The notes beneath the pieces were generated by a model that worked only from the letters and a program-made list of their open reading frames with translations, was not told the DNA's origin and searched no databases. DNA of 54,035 bases from Methylobacterium sp. J-030 (GTDB taxonomy: Bacteria; Pseudomonadota; Alphaproteobacteria; Rhizobiales; Beijerinckiaceae): NCBI RefSeq assembly GCF_022829545.1, contig NZ_JAKSYM010000163.1:1-54035 (forward strand). Direction: 5' to 3'. The position numbers and the translations under genes were made by a program. Shown piece after piece: positions 1 to 7,711 of the stretch; the stretch's first letter is position 1, and each line of letters opens with the position of its first letter.

Positions 1-406
1 GAAGCCCTATGCGCCCTCCCTCCCCCCTCTGCGGGGGAGGGTGGCCCCGGCGTCAACAGGCTTCGGGCGAGGGAAACCCGAGCGCAGAAAGGGAGCCGAC
101 CTGCCTGAGGGACAGAGCTGGGATCTGCACCGTCGGTCGCCGCTCCGGACGCCCTTGCGGGGCCACCGTCGCCCGCGAAGAGGTGGGGAACGGGGCGCAT
201 GCTGCGCGGGTCCAACGCCAGACGCACCACCGCCCCAGTACAGCTCGCCCGCCGGCGCGCGCCGCTCGGGTGGGTGCTGCGCGTCAGCGCTCGGGCGCGC
301 ATGCGGGCGGGCTCCACTGCTGCGGTTGGGTGTCTCCCGCAGGAAGCGCGTAGGAGCCGCGCCCTCCCTCCCCCGCAGAGGGGGGAGGGAGGGCGCATAG
401 GGCTTC
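1..406. repeat. Non-coding element bounded by 32-bp perfect inverted repeats
   Basis: Bases 1-32 (starting GAAGCCCTATGCGCC) and 375-406 (ending GCGCATAGGGCTTC) are exact reverse complements over 32 bp. The roughly 340 bp between them hold no credible gene: the open frames there are GC-bias artefacts with low-complexity Arg/Pro/Ala products. The inner ends of both repeats carry the motif CCCCGCAGAGGGGGGAGG or its complement. That motif also occurs near 468-482 and at 5694-5717, so it belongs to a dispersed family. The element could be a MITE-like unit or two copies of a palindromic repeat in opposite orientation. Its left flank lies outside the window, so target-site duplications cannot be examined. 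Confidence 0.6.
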
Positions 407-517
407 TGGACCGCCTCATCGAGCGACCGGACCACAATCCCGAACCCGATGTGTGAATCCGCTAGCCCGCAGAGGGGGGAGGGTGCGCGCAGATCCCTGT
501 CCCACCACCACTCCCAC

Positions 518-547
518 AGAAAAAAGCCGCCCCGGAGGGAGCGGCTT
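518..547 (-). terminator. Rho-independent terminator after purSQ
   Basis: On the minus strand a 10-bp stem (AAGCCGCTCC / GGGGCGGCTT, one G-U pair) with loop CTCC is followed directly by TTTT. It lies about 125 bp past the purQ stop and would end purS-purQ transcription, or the small RNA candidate it overlaps. Confidence 0.85.
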
Positions 548-625
548 CGAGGAGTCTTCAGGGAGGCATCAAACAGAGCGGACGAGAAGATCCAACTCCA
601 CATCCAGATCTCTGGATGCCTCTTT
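518..625 (-). ncRNA. Candidate small RNA or structured 3' UTR downstream of purQ, with CCUCCC motif
   Basis: Read on the minus strand, this stretch has a perfect 8-bp hairpin (CATCCAGA/TCTGGATG at 601-618). Next comes a linker with GCCTCCCTGAAGACT (561-566 hold the complement of CCTCCC), and then a strong intrinsic terminator. The order hairpin, unpaired CCUCCC plus AGACU, terminator is the same as in the RNA pair near 28.1 and 51.9 kb, although the sequence is only loosely similar. It could be an independent small RNA, the processed 3' end of the purQ message, or simply its terminator region. No clear promoter was seen between the purQ stop and this element. Confidence 0.4.
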
Positions 626-673
626 ATGCCTCAGGATCCTTAACAGTCGGTAAATACCAATCTTCGCGGAGGA

Positions 674-1354
674 TCACGCCGCCAGGCTGTCGAACAGCCC
701 GCGCCCGTCGGTCCCGCCGATCAGGTCCTCGACGAAGTTTTCCGGGTGCGGCATCATCCCGAGCACGGCACGGTTCTCCGAGAGAACGCCCGCGATGGCG
801 TTGAGCGAGCCGTTGCGGTTGGCCTCTACGGTGATGGTGCCGTCCGCGTCGCAGTATCGGAAGGCCACCCGGCCCTCGCCCTCGATCCGCGCCAGGGTCT
901 CGGAATCCGTGAAATAGTTGCCCTCGCCGTGGGCCACGCAGACGTCGATCACCTGACCCGGCCGGTAGGCGCTGGTGAAGCGGGTGTCGGTGCGCTCGAC
1001 CCGGAGGGTCTGCCGGTGGCAGAGGAAGCGCCGGTTCACGTTGCGCATCAGAACGCCCGGCAGGAGCCCCGATTCGCACAGGATCTGGAAGCCGTTGCAG
1101 ATGCCGAGCACGAGGCCGCCCCGGGCCGCGTGGGCGCGCACCGCGTCCATGGCGGCGGCGCGGCCCGCGATCGCGCCGCAGCGCAGGTAGTCGCCGTACG
1201 AGAAGCCGCCCGGCAGGACGGCGAGGTCGGTGCCGGCCGGCAGGTCGTGGTCCGCGTGCCAGACGAGGCTGACCTGCGCGCCCGACCGGCGCAGGGCCCG
1301 GACGACATCGCTCTCGCGGTTCGAACCCGGGAAGACGATGACGGCGGCGTGCAT
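674..1354 (-). CDS. purQ: Phosphoribosylformylglycinamidine synthase, glutaminase subunit PurQ
   Basis: PurQ hydrolyses glutamine and passes ammonia to PurL for the fourth step of purine synthesis (FGAR to FGAM), acting with PurS in the cytoplasm. The 226-residue product is a class I glutamine amidotransferase of normal length. It begins with the family signature VIVFPGSNRESD, has the nucleophile Cys in the GICNGF elbow, and has the His/Glu of the triad in the MPHPENF stretch. I place the start at ATG 1354 rather than an upstream in-frame codon: it gives the conserved N terminus, and its A is the last base of the purS stop (TGATG), implying translational coupling. PurL is not in the window. 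Confidence 0.97.
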   Translation of the reverse strand: MHAAVIVFPGSNRESDVVRALRRSGAQVSLVWHADHDLPAGTDLAVLPGGFSYGDYLRCGAIAGRAAAMDAVRAHAARGGLVLGICNGFQILCESGLLPGVLMRNVNRRFLCHRQTLRVERTDTRFTSAYRPGQVIDVCVAHGEGNYFTDSETLARIEGEGRVAFRYCDADGTITVEANRNGSLNAIAGVLSENRAVLGMMPHPENFVEDLIGGTDGRGLFDSLAA

Positions 1355-1593
1355 CAGAGGATCTCGATCGCGTAGTTCTCGACCACCGTGTTGGCCAGCA
1401 GCTTCTGGCACGCCGTGCGGAGCGTCGCCTCCGCGGCGGCGGCATCCGTGGCCGACACCTCGATGTCAAACACCTTGCCCTGCCGCACGCCCTCGACACC
1501 CTCGATGGCGAGCGACTTGAGCGCGGCCTCGATCGCCTTGCCCTGCGGGTCCAGCACGCCGGTTTTCAGCGTGACGATGATACGGGCTTTCAT
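1354..1593 (-). CDS. purS: Phosphoribosylformylglycinamidine synthase subunit PurS
   Basis: PurS is the small bridging subunit of the three-part FGAM synthase (PurS-PurQ-PurL) found in alphaproteobacteria and Gram-positives. The 79-residue product has the expected length and pattern: the N-terminal strand ARIIVTLKTGVLDPQGKAIE, the GV-rich centre with GKVFDIEV, and a C terminus ending NTVVENYAIEIL. It overlaps purQ by one base and lies 114 bp after the preceding small membrane protein gene. That leader shows no purine riboswitch fold that I can recognise. Confidence 0.95.
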   Translation of the reverse strand: MKARIIVTLKTGVLDPQGKAIEAALKSLAIEGVEGVRQGKVFDIEVSATDAAAAEATLRTACQKLLANTVVENYAIEIL

Positions 1594-1707
1594 GGGTCTT
1601 CGGGTCTCGCGCGTCGCCGGGACGAGGGCATTGCCTGCGGCAACGTTTCACGGGCTGCCGCGATTCTCTGTAACAGGAAGGCTGCCAGCCTGTCGAACGT
1701 CGGCTGC

Positions 1708-1947
1708 CTACCGACGGGGCGCGGCGGGGCCCGCGTGCAGGGGCTCGATGCTGGTCGCCCGGCGCCAGAGCTGGAGCATGATCCAAGCGGCGAACAGGCT
1801 GAACACGCCCATCAGGACGTGGCCGACCCGGTCCCCCAGATCGAACAGGCCGGCCAGCGCCCAGCCGGCCGCGATGGCCACGGCGAACACCTCGGTGCCG
1901 ACGAGGACCATCATGCTTACGATGGTGATGGCGTTGCGCCCGTTCAC
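1708..1947 (-). CDS. Small membrane protein of unknown function
   Basis: This is a 79-residue protein with two hydrophobic segments (about residues 6-28 and 36-54, the second containing VLMGVFSLFAAWIML) and a basic C terminus. I do not recognise a family. The frame is open further upstream to a GTG at 1989, but that codon lies inside the hairpin that terminates regA. GTG 1947 is preceded by AGGGG at suitable spacing and gives a compact two-helix protein, so I prefer it. It lies between regA and purS on the same strand. The regA terminator suggests it is transcribed separately from regA. Confidence 0.65.
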   Translation of the reverse strand: MNGRNAITIVSMMVLVGTEVFAVAIAAGWALAGLFDLGDRVGHVLMGVFSLFAAWIMLQLWRRATSIEPLHAGPAAPRR

Positions 1948-1960
1948 GCGATCGACCCCT

Positions 1961-2001
1961 GAAAACAACGACGGGTCCCGGACGAACACCGTCCGAGACC
2001 C
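1961..2001 (-). terminator. Rho-independent terminator after regA
   Basis: Minus-strand hairpin with arms GGGTC and CGGACG pairing with CGTCCG and GACCC (one mismatch, 5-base loop), followed by GTCGTTGTTTTC. It starts about 50 bp after the regA stop. It overlaps the extended reading frame of the next gene, which helps decide that gene's start. Confidence 0.7.
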
Positions 2002-2050
2002 GCGCAGCTAGCCCGGCAGGGCCGCCGATGCAACCGAGAGCCGACCGCGT

Positions 2051-2650
2051 TCAGCGCGGCGCGCGCTTGGCCAGGATCCGCTGCAGCGTCCGCCGGTGCA
2101 TGTTCAGGCGCCGCGCCGTCTCACTGACGTTGCGGCCGCACAGCTCGTAGACGCGCTGGATGTGCTCCCAGCGGACCCGGTCCGCCGACATCGGGTTCTC
2201 CGGCGGGTCGGCCCGCTCGCCGGGCTGCGCCATCAGCGTGCCGTGGATCTCGTCGGCATCGGCGGGCTTGGCGAGGTAGTCGAAGGCGCCGAGCTTCACC
2301 GCGGTAACCGCGGTCGCGATGTTGCCGTAGCCGGTCAGGATCACGCCCCGGGCTTCGGGCCGGCGCTCCTTGAGGCGGGCGATCACGTCGAGGCCGTTGC
2401 CGTCGCCGAGGCGCATGTCGATCACCGCGAAGGCGGGGGCCCGCGCCTCGACGGCCGAGACGCCGTCCGCGACGCTGTCGGCCACCTGCACGTGGTAGCC
2501 GCGGCTCTCCATCGCGCGGGCGAGGCGCGTCGAGAACGGCTTGTCGTCATCGACGATCAGCAGGCTGCGGTCGGAGAAGGCCGCCAGCGGATCGGACTCA
2601 TTGATCACGGCAGCATCGGTCGCCGCCACGGTCCCGGGCTGCGTCAGCAT
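2051..2650 (-). CDS. regA: Redox response regulator RegA/ActR/PrrA type
   Basis: This is the response regulator partner of the RegB-type kinase encoded just upstream. The family controls respiration, carbon fixation, nitrogen metabolism and related redox-balancing genes. The 199-residue product has a receiver domain (about 27-140) with the acidic pocket DDD at 34-36, phospho-acceptor Asp78 in the AVIDMR strand, Thr in LTGYG and Lys in AKPADADE. It ends in the nearly invariant Fis-like helix-turn-helix of this family (RVYELCGRNVSETARRLNMH, RRTLQRILAKR). ATG 2650 is chosen because AAGGAG precedes it at good spacing; the upstream in-frame ATG would overlap regB. Regulation presumably couples to regB, 46 bp upstream. 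Confidence 0.95.
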   Translation of the reverse strand: MLTQPGTVAATDAAVINESDPLAAFSDRSLLIVDDDKPFSTRLARAMESRGYHVQVADSVADGVSAVEARAPAFAVIDMRLGDGNGLDVIARLKERRPEARGVILTGYGNIATAVTAVKLGAFDYLAKPADADEIHGTLMAQPGERADPPENPMSADRVRWEHIQRVYELCGRNVSETARRLNMHRRTLQRILAKRAPR

Positions 2651-2696
2651 CCGGCACTCCTTTCGTGTTTTCGTCGTCTGGTTCTTGGTCTGTCCC

Positions 2697-4082
2697 TTAT
2701 ATAGGGACGACATCGCGCGGGGGCAGGGGGTGCCGGATATTGAGTTCCGGCGAATGACGCGGGACCGCCCCGCGCTCGAAGATGTGGCGCGCCCAGGAGA
2801 CGCGCACCACCGCCCCGTGGGCTTCCGGGGTGGGCGCGTTCATCAGCACGAGCTGGGCGCCGGAGCGCTCGATCAGCGTCTTGGCGATGAACAGGCCGAG
2901 CCCCAGCCCGGCCCCCACGGTCCCGCCCGATTGCGGCCGGTCCTGGCTGCGGGTGGTTACGTAGGGCTCCCCCGCCCGCAGCAGGACCTCGCTGGAGAAG
3001 CCCGGGCCGTCGTCGCGGATCTCGATCCAGACCCGCTCCTGGGTCCAGCGCCCCTCCACGGACACCCGCGCCTCGGCGAAGTCCGCGGCGTTGTCGAGGA
3101 TGTTGGCGAGCCCGAACATCACCCCGGCGTTGCGGCGGCAGGCCGGCTCCGGCCCGTCCCCCGTGCTGGTGATGTCGAGGGCGGTGCCGAGCGCCCGATG
3201 CGGTGCCACCAGCTCCTCGACGAGGTGGCTGAACGTGACCGTCTCGAGGAAGCCGGCGCCGTCGCCGTCGAGGGAGGTGAGCTTGCCCAGGATGCCGCGG
3301 CAGCGGTCGACCTGCTCGCGCAGCAGGTTCAGATCCTCCGCCACGGCGGGGGAGGCGGTGGGGCCGAGCTGTCGGATCAGCTCCTTGGTGACCACCATGA
3401 TGGTGCCGAGCGGTGTGCCCAATTCGTGGGCGGCCGCCGCCGCCAGCCCGTCGAGCTGGGAGAGGTGCTGCTCCCGGGCGAGCACCAGCTCGGTCGCCGC
3501 CAGCGCCTGGGCGAGGAGCCGCGTCTCCTCCGCCACCCGCCACGCGTAGACGCCCGTGAAGGCGGTGCCGAGCAAGATCGCGGTCCAGACGCCGGAGACG
3601 TAGAGGAACGGCAATTCGATCCGCCCGTCGGCGAACCAGGGCAGCGGCCGGTGGACCAGGGCCAGCAGGGTCGCGAGCCCCACCGCGAGCAGGCCGAGCG
3701 CCAGCGTCCGCTCCGGCGGCAGGGCGGTGGCGGAGATCAGCACGGGGGCGAGGAACAGCAGGGAGAACGGGTTCTGCAGCCCGCCCGTGAGGAACAGCAG
3801 GGCGGCGAGCTGCACGATGTCGAAGGCCAGGAGCAGGGCGGCGGAATCGTCGCTGAGTCGGTAGCTCGCCGGGAAGCGGATCCGCAGCGCGAGGTTCAGC
3901 CACGACGAGGTGGCGATCACCAGGAAGCACCAGCCGAAGGGCAGCGGCAGGCCGAGGCCGAACTGCGCCCCGACCACGGCGGCGCTCTGCCCCGTGATGG
4001 CGAGCCAGCGCAGGCGGACGAAGGTGTCGAGCCGCAGGTGCCGCGCGTCGCGGACGAGGCCGTTGAGTTCGGTATCGGGCAT
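2697..4082 (-). CDS. regB: Redox sensor histidine kinase RegB/ActS/PrrB type
   Basis: Membrane kinase that senses quinone pool and redox state and phosphorylates RegA. The 461 residues contain about six N-terminal membrane segments, with the quinone-associated motif GGLQNPF between them. The dimerisation box AAAAHELGTPLG follows, with His219. Cys261 in DRCRGILG corresponds in position to the redox-active Cys265 known from Rhodobacter RegB. The ATP-binding domain has N (NILDNAADF), G1 (DDGPGF) and G2 (GAGLGLGL) boxes. Both sensory signatures being intact suggests a functional redox sensor. It is divergent from phaZ across 277 bp. Confidence 0.95.
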   Translation of the reverse strand: MPDTELNGLVRDARHLRLDTFVRLRWLAITGQSAAVVGAQFGLGLPLPFGWCFLVIATSSWLNLALRIRFPASYRLSDDSAALLLAFDIVQLAALLFLTGGLQNPFSLLFLAPVLISATALPPERTLALGLLAVGLATLLALVHRPLPWFADGRIELPFLYVSGVWTAILLGTAFTGVYAWRVAEETRLLAQALAATELVLAREQHLSQLDGLAAAAAHELGTPLGTIMVVTKELIRQLGPTASPAVAEDLNLLREQVDRCRGILGKLTSLDGDGAGFLETVTFSHLVEELVAPHRALGTALDITSTGDGPEPACRRNAGVMFGLANILDNAADFAEARVSVEGRWTQERVWIEIRDDGPGFSSEVLLRAGEPYVTTRSQDRPQSGGTVGAGLGLGLFIAKTLIERSGAQLVLMNAPTPEAHGAVVRVSWARHIFERGAVPRHSPELNIRHPLPPRDVVPI

Positions 4083-4268
4083 ACGCTGCTTCAGTCGTGC
4101 GTCGGACGAATTGGGCCGGGATGAGATCTTCGCTGAACCCGGCGCCGTTCAACTCCGCCGATGTCGCGGATGCGGGGAGCCGGCAAGCCGTCCGGGCCGA
4201 ATCGTCACAGGCGTCGTCGTCACAGGCCAATCGCCCCCATATGGGTATGTTCCATTATCGTTCAGGGT

Positions 4269-4294
4269 GGAACATTATCCTGCCGATTCGGGTT
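4269..4294 (+). promoter_or_regulatory. EcfG (general stress sigma factor) type promoter for phaZ
   Basis: GGAAC at 4269-4273, a 17-bp spacer, then GGTT at 4291-4294. The published alphaproteobacterial EcfG consensus is GGAAC-N16/17-cGTT; only the weakly conserved first -10 base differs. Transcription would begin about 55 bp before the phaZ start. The element lies in the 277-bp regB-phaZ gap, which is otherwise featureless apart from a strong AGGAGG at 4297-4302 with no start codon at the right distance. Confidence 0.6.
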
Positions 4295-4359
4295 ACAGGA
4301 GGTTCCATCGCCGGCAGGCGCGGGGCGTCGCTGGCCGGATGATGATCCGCGAGGTTACG

Positions 4360-5637
4360 ATGCTCCTGGCCTATTCGATGTACGAGGGCGCCCGCGCCCT
4401 GATGACGCCGGCCCGGGTCGCCGCGGATCTCACGCGCTACGGCCTTCAGATCCCCGGCAATCCCCTCGCGTACGGGCCCTACGCGCGGGCGGTCAGCGCC
4501 GGCTGCGAGATGTTCGAGCGGGTCACCCGCCAGTACGGCAAGCCGGCCTTCGGCTTCACCGAGACGGTCGTGGACGGTCAGGCGGTGCCGGTCAGCGAGC
4601 GGGTGGTGTGGGAGCGGCCGTTCTGCCGCCTGATCGCCTTCGACCGCGCCTTCGCGACGCCCCCCGCCGAGGCGCAGCCGAAACTCCTGGTCGTGGCGCC
4701 CATGTCCGGCCACTACGCGACGCTGCTGCGCGGCACCGTGGAGGCGATGCTGCCGAACCACCGGGTGTTCATCACCGACTGGACCGACGCCCGGATGGTG
4801 CCGCTGCTCGCCGGCCGCTTCGACCTCGACGACTACATCGACACGCTCCAGGAGATCTTCGCGTTCCTCGGGCCGGACCTGCACGTCATGGCGGTGTGCC
4901 AGCCGGCGGTGCCGGTGATCGCCGCGGTGGCGCTGATGGAGGCCGCCGACGAGCCGGCCGTGCCGAGCTCCATGACCCTGATGGGTGGCCCGATCGACAC
5001 GCGCCGCTCGCCGACCGCGGTGAACTGCCTCGCGCAGGAGCGCGGCCAGCAATGGTTCGAGCAGAACACGATCAGCCTCGTGCCGCCGATCTATCCGGGG
5101 GCGTGGCGCCGGGTCTATCCGGGCTTCCTGCAGCTCTCGGGCTTCATGGCGATGAACCTCGACCGGCACGTCACCGCCCATTCGGACATGTTCGACCATC
5201 TGGTGCGGGGCGACGGCGAGCCAGCCGAGAAGCACCGGGAGTTCTACGACGAGTACCTCGCGGTGATGGACCTCACCGCCGAGTACTACCTCCAGACGGT
5301 GCAGACCGTATTCGTGAACCACAGCTTGCCGAAAGGTGAGATGCACCACCGGGGCGTTCCGGTCGATCTCGGAGCGATCCGCCGCTGCGCGATCCTGGCG
5401 GTCGAGGGCGAGAACGACGACATCTCCGGCGTCGGCCAGACCAAGGCGGCGCTCGACCTGACGCCGAACCTGCCGGAGTCGCGCAAGGCCTATCACCTCC
5501 AGGCGGGGGTGGGGCATTACGGCGTGTTCAACGGCTCGCGCTACCGCACGGTGATCGCGCCGCGCATCGCGGCCTTCATCCGCGCCATGCAGGCGGCGCC
5601 GGCCGCCCGCGGCGGGCATCTGCGCCAGGTGGGCTGA
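4360..5637 (+). CDS. phaZ: Intracellular polyhydroxybutyrate depolymerase PhaZ
   Basis: PhaZ degrades stored PHB inside the cell. The 425-residue product matches the intracellular depolymerase family in length and motifs: N-terminal MLLAYSMYEGARALM, central PKLLVVAPMSGHYATLLRGT and TDWTDARMVPL. The nucleophile is a cysteine, Cys180, in HVMAVCQPAVP, where classical lipases have serine. A C-terminal GVGHYGVFNGSRYR carries the likely catalytic His. ATG 4360 is preceded by GAGG at 5 bp; ATG 4339 and 4342 are in frame but lack a good ribosome site. It stands alone: regB is divergent upstream, and a 472-bp gene-free gap follows. An EcfG-like promoter suggests stress induction. Confidence 0.93.
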   Translation: MLLAYSMYEGARALMTPARVAADLTRYGLQIPGNPLAYGPYARAVSAGCEMFERVTRQYGKPAFGFTETVVDGQAVPVSERVVWERPFCRLIAFDRAFATPPAEAQPKLLVVAPMSGHYATLLRGTVEAMLPNHRVFITDWTDARMVPLLAGRFDLDDYIDTLQEIFAFLGPDLHVMAVCQPAVPVIAAVALMEAADEPAVPSSMTLMGGPIDTRRSPTAVNCLAQERGQQWFEQNTISLVPPIYPGAWRRVYPGFLQLSGFMAMNLDRHVTAHSDMFDHLVRGDGEPAEKHREFYDEYLAVMDLTAEYYLQTVQTVFVNHSLPKGEMHHRGVPVDLGAIRRCAILAVEGENDDISGVGQTKAALDLTPNLPESRKAYHLQAGVGHYGVFNGSRYRTVIAPRIAAFIRAMQAAPAARGGHLRQVG

Positions 5638-5693
5638 AGGCGGGCGAACCAGGGATCACCGTTGGATCGGTCCGACGGGTGGCCCCCGAGACT

Positions 5694-5717
5694 TCCTCCC
5701 CCGCAGAGGGGGGAGGA
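5694..5717. repeat. Dispersed GC-rich palindrome in the phaZ-transporter gap
   Basis: The arms TCCTCCCCC and GGGGGGAGGA surround a GCAGA centre. The core CCCCGCAGAGGGGGGAGG is the motif that bounds the element at 1-406 and recurs near 468-482. Downstream, 5775-5820 (GATGCCGTCGTCGAACGACC and following) resembles 408-450 next to the first copy, so the repeat unit is longer than the palindrome. The rest of the 5638-6109 gap shows no gene. Its short open frames are not supported, and the promoter of the transporter operon should lie near its right end. Confidence 0.6.
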
Positions 5718-6109
5718 GATGCGCGTTCGCCGTCCGGGATCTTTTTGACCCGCTGCGCGCGAAAGCGATTCGGCATCTTTCTTCGATGCCGTCGTCGAAC
5801 GACCGAACCGCAAATCGCGCCGTCCAGAGCCGCGCCCACGCTGACGACCCCTCGGTTATCCTGAATACATAACGCAGTTCCGGCGTGGCTGGCGCGGGCC
5901 TTGCGAGACGCCGCCCGTGACCGCGATGACCGCAACGCCTGCCTGCGCCCACACCCGGCTCGCCCCTGATCCGGCGGTTGCGCAAGCGCGCGTCCCGTCC
6001 GGGTTGTCACGCCGGGCCATTGCGCCCCTGCCTAAGAATTGTTCAAACTCGCCCACAAGGTGTGGGCCGGCGACGCGTGCCTGAGATCAGCACCGCCAGG
6101 GAGATCACG

Positions 6110-7696
6110 ATGGACCGCAGGACCTTCCTCAAGGGCTCGGCCGCGCTCGGGCTCGCCGCGCCGCAGGTCGCGCGGCCCGCGCTGGCGCAGGGCGCCAAGG
6201 TCCTCCGCTTCGTCCCCCAGGCGAATCTCGCCAATTTCGATCCGATCTGGGGTACCCAGTACGTGGTGCGCAACGCCGGCACCCTCGTGTGGGACATGCT
6301 GTACGGCGTCGACGACCAGTTGAAGCCGCAGCGCCAGATGGTCGAGTCCGAGGAGGTCTCGGGCGACAAGCTGACCTGGACCTTCCGGCTGCGCCCCGGC
6401 CTGATGTGGCACGACGGCGAGCCGGTCCAGGCCAAGGACGTGGTGGCGAGCCTCACCCGCTGGATGGCCCGCGACCCGATCGGCATCATGATCCGCGGCG
6501 TCCAAGACGAGCTGGCGGCGACCGACGACCGGACCTTCCGCTGGCGCCTGAAGAAACCGTTCCCGAAGCTGCTCTACGCGCTGGGCAAGACCAACGCCCC
6601 GATGGCCCTGATCATGCCGGAGCGGATCGCCAAGACCGACCCGTTCACGCAGATCACCGAGTATGTCGGCTCCGGGCCGATGAAGTTCGTGCGCAACGAA
6701 TGGGTGCCGGGCGCCCGGGCGGTGTTCGAGAAATTCGCCGGCTACAAGCCCCGTGAGGAGCCGAATTCCTGGCTGGCGGGGGGCAAGCGCATCCTAGTCG
6801 ACCGGGTCGAGTGGGTCATCATGCCGGATGCCGCCACCGCCTCGGCGGCGCTGCAGAACGGCGAGGTCGACTGGTGGGAGAACCCGATCTCCGACCTCGT
6901 GCCGCTCCTGCGGCAGAACAGCAGCATCGCCGTCGACATCGCCGATCCGCTGGGCAACATCGGGTCGTTCCGGATGAACCACCTGTATCCGCCCTTCGAC
7001 AACCCGAAGATCCGCCAGGCCGTGCTCACCGCGATGAGCCAGGAGGATTACATGCGCTCGATCGTCGGCGACGACGACAGCCTCTGGAAGAAGCTGCCGG
7101 GCTTCTTCACCCCGGGTACGGCGCTCTACAGCGAGGCGGGCGGGGGCAATGTCGGCAAGGGCGACATCAAGCTCGGCCAGAAGCTGCTGAAGGAAGCCGG
7201 CTACAAGGGCGAGCCCGTCACCTGCATCGTGGCGCAGGACCAGCCGATCACCAAGGCGCAGGGCGACATCACCGCCGACCTGTTGAAGCAGATGGGCTTC
7301 AACGTCGATTTCGTCGCCACCGACTGGGGCACCACCGGCACCCGCCGGGCCTCCAAGGCGCCGCCCGCCCAAGGCGGCTGGAACATGTTCCACACGTGGC
7401 ATGCGGGGGCCGATTGCATCAATCCGGCGGGCTATCCGGCGGTGCGCGCCAACGGCGACAAGGCGTGGTTCGGCTGGCCGGACATCCCGCCCGTGGAGGC
7501 GGCGATCACCGAATGGTTCGACGCCGCCGACCCGGCCGCCGAGAAGGCCGCCATCGACAAGGTCAACGCCGGCGCCTGCGAGGGGGTGGTCTACGTACCG
7601 ACCGGGTTCTTCCTCGGCTACCAAGCGTGGCGGAAGACCGTCTCGGGCATCGTGAAGGGGCCGATCCCGTTCACCTGGGGCGTGTCGAAGGCTTAG
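6110..7696 (+). CDS. Peptide ABC transporter I, periplasmic substrate-binding protein (Tat-exported)
   Basis: This is a family 5 extracellular solute-binding protein (DppA/OppA type) that would deliver peptides, or a similar ligand, to the permeases encoded next. The 528 residues start with a twin-arginine signal (RRTFLKGSAALGLAAP, cleavage likely after ALAQG). The typical N-lobe pattern follows (GTLVWDMLYGVDDQLKPQ, TWTFRLRPGLMWHDGEPV). ATG 6110 sits behind AGGGAG. It leads an operon of binding protein, two permeases, two ATPases and an amidohydrolase. Many SBP_bac_5 proteins bind non-peptide ligands, so the substrate is uncertain. Confidence 0.92.
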   Translation: MDRRTFLKGSAALGLAAPQVARPALAQGAKVLRFVPQANLANFDPIWGTQYVVRNAGTLVWDMLYGVDDQLKPQRQMVESEEVSGDKLTWTFRLRPGLMWHDGEPVQAKDVVASLTRWMARDPIGIMIRGVQDELAATDDRTFRWRLKKPFPKLLYALGKTNAPMALIMPERIAKTDPFTQITEYVGSGPMKFVRNEWVPGARAVFEKFAGYKPREEPNSWLAGGKRILVDRVEWVIMPDAATASAALQNGEVDWWENPISDLVPLLRQNSSIAVDIADPLGNIGSFRMNHLYPPFDNPKIRQAVLTAMSQEDYMRSIVGDDDSLWKKLPGFFTPGTALYSEAGGGNVGKGDIKLGQKLLKEAGYKGEPVTCIVAQDQPITKAQGDITADLLKQMGFNVDFVATDWGTTGTRRASKAPPAQGGWNMFHTWHAGADCINPAGYPAVRANGDKAWFGWPDIPPVEAAITEWFDAADPAAEKAAIDKVNAGACEGVVYVPTGFFLGYQAWRKTVSGIVKGPIPFTWGVSKA

Positions 7697-7711
7697 GACC
7701 GGAGACGCCCC

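Noticed and set aside
7..603. Open frame of 198 codons in the repeat region at the left end
   Set aside because: It crosses the 32-bp repeat, the terminator and several palindromes, and the product looks non-proteinaceous.
1594..1707. Possible purine riboswitch before purS
   Set aside because: No three-way junction with the conserved purine-binding core could be drawn, and the leader is GC-rich without the signature loops.
2541..4124. Long plus-strand frames opposite regB and others of similar kind (for example 6811-9624 before the true permease start, 28349-31327, 31270-33966)
   Set aside because: All are shadows of well-supported genes on the other strand or frame, rich in Arg/Gly/Pro and without recognisable motifs.
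4297..4302. Strong ribosome site AGGAGG upstream of phaZ as evidence for an earlier start
   Set aside because: No ATG, GTG or TTG lies at a usable distance in the phaZ frame; the family N terminus begins at 4360.
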